8,037 nt of DNA from Tagaea sp. (GTDB lineage Bacteria > Pseudomonadota > Alphaproteobacteria > CACIAM-22H2): positions 1 to 8,037 of the forward strand of contig JAMNXK010000069.1 in the NCBI GenBank assembly GCA_023653245.1, read 5' to 3'. The position numbers were made by a program, and so were the translations under genes. Under the pieces are notes generated by a model. That model made no database searches and was not told the origin of the DNA. It saw nothing but the letters and a program-made list of their open reading frames with translations. Shown here one piece after another: positions 7,142 through 8,037 of the stretch. Numbering within the stretch: position 1 is the first letter of the stretch; each line of letters begins with the position of its first letter.

Positions 7142-7223
7142 TCCGTCTTCTCGGGCTTCGCGATCCTGGTAGGCCGGCTTGGTTGGGCGGTGGAAATCCG
7201 TTCTCGGGCTCCGACCGATCCTG
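7142..7223. repeat. 27-bp imperfect direct repeat in the leader of the radical SAM gene
   Basis: Copy A (7142-7168) and copy B (7197-7223) share TCCGT, TCTCGGGCT and CGATCCTG in the same order. They differ by two compensating 2-bp length changes and one substitution. Both copies are followed within 8 bp by CCGGC. Their starts are 55 bp apart, and copy A begins 13 bp upstream of the radical SAM ATG. The two copies could be binding sites for a regulator or parts of an mRNA leader structure, or the remains of a small local duplication. No matching copy was noticed elsewhere in the window. Confidence 0.55.
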
Positions 7224-7249
7224 TTACCGGCAAAACGTCTAAAATCCGA

Positions 7250-7324
7250 TTAACTTGCCCCTAAGTCCTTTGCGGGATTTGCTTTCCTAACCATGAGCCT
7301 AACGCCTAATCGCGAGCGGTTCAA
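7250..7324 (-). promoter_or_regulatory. AT-rich leader with four TTAGG boxes, a CtrA-like site and a candidate promoter
   Basis: This is part of the 261-bp gap (7130-7390) between the PAS gene stop and the radical SAM start, which holds no supportable gene. CCTAA (TTAGG on the minus strand) occurs at 7260-7264, 7286-7290, 7298-7302 and 7305-7309. TTAA-N7-CTAA at 7250-7264 differs by one base from the full TTAA-N7-TTAA box of the alphaproteobacterial regulator CtrA. On the minus strand TTGAAC (7324-7319), 17 bp, then TAGGCT (7301-7296) is a possible but weak sigma-70 promoter, giving a leader of about 160 nt that includes the direct repeat. No cobalamin or SAM riboswitch consensus was recognised. 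Confidence 0.3.
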
Positions 7325-7390
7325 GTTTGGCTCGCGCTTTTTCCGTGGCCGAAGGGCGGCGCGGGATCGCCGGCAAGATCGCGCGGGCGC

Positions 7391-7927
7391 TCAGGACGTC
7401 CTTGTCGACGGCTCCGGCGGGCGGGCGCCGAGCGTGAAATGCAGCAGCAGCATGTCCACGGTTTTGCCGTCGGCGGCCAGCGGCAGCGACAGGCGCCACG
7501 CCCATTTGAAGTCGCGATGCTTGAACGCGAGCGGGGCGGAATAGACCCACGCCTCGGGTTCGTCGACCACGCGATCTTCCCAATCATGCATTTCCGCCAC
7601 GCGCGCGGGATCGATGAATTCGTCGACGAACCGCCCCGTCGGATCGGTGCCGCTCAAATCGACCATGTGCGTGCCGACCAGCCGGTAGCGGAACCGCCGG
7701 CGCGGCTTCGCCGGCACCACGTCCATCAAATACATGTCGGGCAAAACGTCGCGACGGATATCGACCGGGTCGATGTCTTTGCGCGCGGGCAACAGGCCGT
7801 CGCGCCGCTTGCCCCGCCAATAGCCAAGCAGCCAATTCGCCGGCGACGCAAGGTCGCCGTCGAACGGCTTGACGCCGTCGAGCTTGTGCAGCCCCTTGAT
7901 CGAAAGAATTCCGTCCGGCCCCGACAT
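7391..7927 (-). CDS. PAS_5-type single-domain PAS protein, 178 aa
   Basis: Small cytoplasmic protein resembling the alphaproteobacterial PAS_5 family (single PAS domain, unknown ligand). The family signature is good: LLGYWRGKRRDGLLPARKDIDPVDIRRDVLPDMYL-type sequence at about 33-67, then RRRFRYRLVGTHMVDLSGTDPTGRFVDEF at about 76-104. The closing PAS strands include RLSLPLAADGKTVDMLLLHFTLG (145-167). No output domain, membrane segment or signal peptide is attached, so it presumably senses or relays through another protein. The ATG at 7927-7925 is chosen because AAGGGGG lies 9 bp upstream (7937-7943); an in-frame TTG at 7966 would add 13 residues but has no such site. The gene is 261 bp upstream of the radical SAM gene on the same strand; that spacing gives no strong case for a shared operon. 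Confidence 0.82.
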   Translation of the reverse strand: MSGPDGILSIKGLHKLDGVKPFDGDLASPANWLLGYWRGKRRDGLLPARKDIDPVDIRRDVLPDMYLMDVVPAKPRRRFRYRLVGTHMVDLSGTDPTGRFVDEFIDPARVAEMHDWEDRVVDEPEAWVYSAPLAFKHRDFKWAWRLSLPLAADGKTVDMLLLHFTLGARPPEPSTRTS

Positions 7928-7936
7928 TCGCGCGCG

Positions 7937-7943
7937 CCCCCTT
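7937..7943 (-). promoter_or_regulatory. Ribosome binding site deciding the PAS_5 start
   Basis: AAGGGGG on the minus strand is followed by 9 bp and the ATG at 7927. This is one of the clearer Shine-Dalgarno-type sequences in the window and favours this ATG over the upstream TTG at 7966, which would place the site inside the coding region. Confidence 0.55.
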
Positions 7944-7984
7944 GCGACAAAGGACGATTGCAGCAAACCCGGATGAAACTTGCC

Positions 7985-8037
7985 TTAAGCCGCACCCGTC
8001 GGCGCCGCCGGGACGCCCGGATTGCGCCGCAGCGCGA
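7985..8037 (-). CDS. Possible 3' end of an unidentified minus-strand gene (partial)
   Basis: One minus-strand frame is open from the right edge and ends at a TAA at 7987-7985, reading ALRRNPGVPAAPTGAA before the stop. Thirteen of 16 third positions are G or C, and the Pro/Ala-rich tail is typical of a protein C-terminus, but 17 codons are too few for certainty. A plus-strand frame starting at the ATG at 7973 (MKLALSRTRRRRDARIAPQR) is also open to the edge and cannot be excluded, though it has no close ribosome binding site. No function can be given. Confidence 0.3.
   Translation of the reverse strand, partial: ALRRNPGVPAAPTGAA

Noticed and set aside
4892..7264. A 790-codon plus-strand open frame opposite the radical SAM gene
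   Set aside because: It is longer than the real gene but is an antisense artefact of codon bias, has low-complexity composition, and lies opposite unmistakable radical SAM motifs.
7250..7294. Possible 14-residue leader peptide (MVRKANPAKDLGAS) on the minus strand upstream of the radical SAM gene
   Set aside because: It has an ATG and stop in the leader, but its codons are A/T-ending, unlike the genes here, and it has no run of a regulatory amino acid to suggest attenuation.
7360..7385. Imperfect 9-bp hairpin (CGCGGGATC / GATCGCGCG) just after the PAS_5 stop, as a terminator
   Set aside because: No T-run follows in the direction of transcription, and GC-rich palindromes of this kind are common in such a genome.
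7130..7390. Cobalamin riboswitch upstream of the B12-type radical SAM gene
   Set aside because: The gap is long enough, but I could not find a recognisable B12-box or conserved core.
1..8037. CRISPR array, tRNA/rRNA, insertion sequence, prophage or toxin-antitoxin module
   Set aside because: No regularly spaced repeats, RNA gene signatures, transposase, integrase or paired small genes were seen on either strand.

Overview
The window is GC-rich with a strong G/C bias at third codon positions. Its gene content (a PAS_5-type protein, a TctCBA tripartite transporter with a Tat-type binding protein, weak or absent AGGAGG sites, GTG/TTG starts) suggests an alphaproteobacterium, most likely of the Rhodospirillales type. 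This is an inference from gene families and composition; no RNA gene or taxonomic marker is present.

Layout from left to right: (1) the 5' end of an unrecognised minus-strand gene (1-87); (2) a divergent plus-strand glycosyltransferase-like gene (123-1079), whose 3' end overlaps tctA tail to tail by 11 bp; (3) a minus-strand tctC-tctB-tctA operon (4048 down to 1069) encoding a periplasmic solute-binding protein and the small and large membrane subunits of a tripartite tricarboxylate transporter; (4) a minus-strand NAD(P)-dependent sugar epimerase/reductase of the GDP-L-fucose synthase family (5100-4126); (5) immediately upstream of it, a 672-residue radical SAM protein with a cobalamin-binding-like N-terminal domain (7129-5111); (6) a 261-bp, partly AT-rich non-coding leader (7130-7390) with a 27-bp imperfect direct repeat, four CCTAA/TTAGG boxes and a near-match to a CtrA box; (7) a single-domain PAS_5 protein (7927-7391); (8) possibly the 3' end of another minus-strand gene at the right edge.

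Everything except the glycosyltransferase reads on the minus strand. The radical SAM and epimerase genes are 10 bp apart and probably co-transcribed. A radical SAM/B12-type enzyme next to a nucleotide-sugar short-chain dehydrogenase, with a glycosyltransferase-like gene 3 kb away, suggests synthesis of a modified sugar for a surface glycan. The epimerase lacks the two residues that perform epimerisation in E. coli GDP-fucose synthase, so it probably makes something other than GDP-L-fucose. The tct operon lies directly downstream but has its own 77-bp leader and no obvious functional link. The radical SAM/epimerase pair and its repeat-bearing leader are the least conventional part of the window; nothing here amounts to a clearly new defence, mobile or RNA system.
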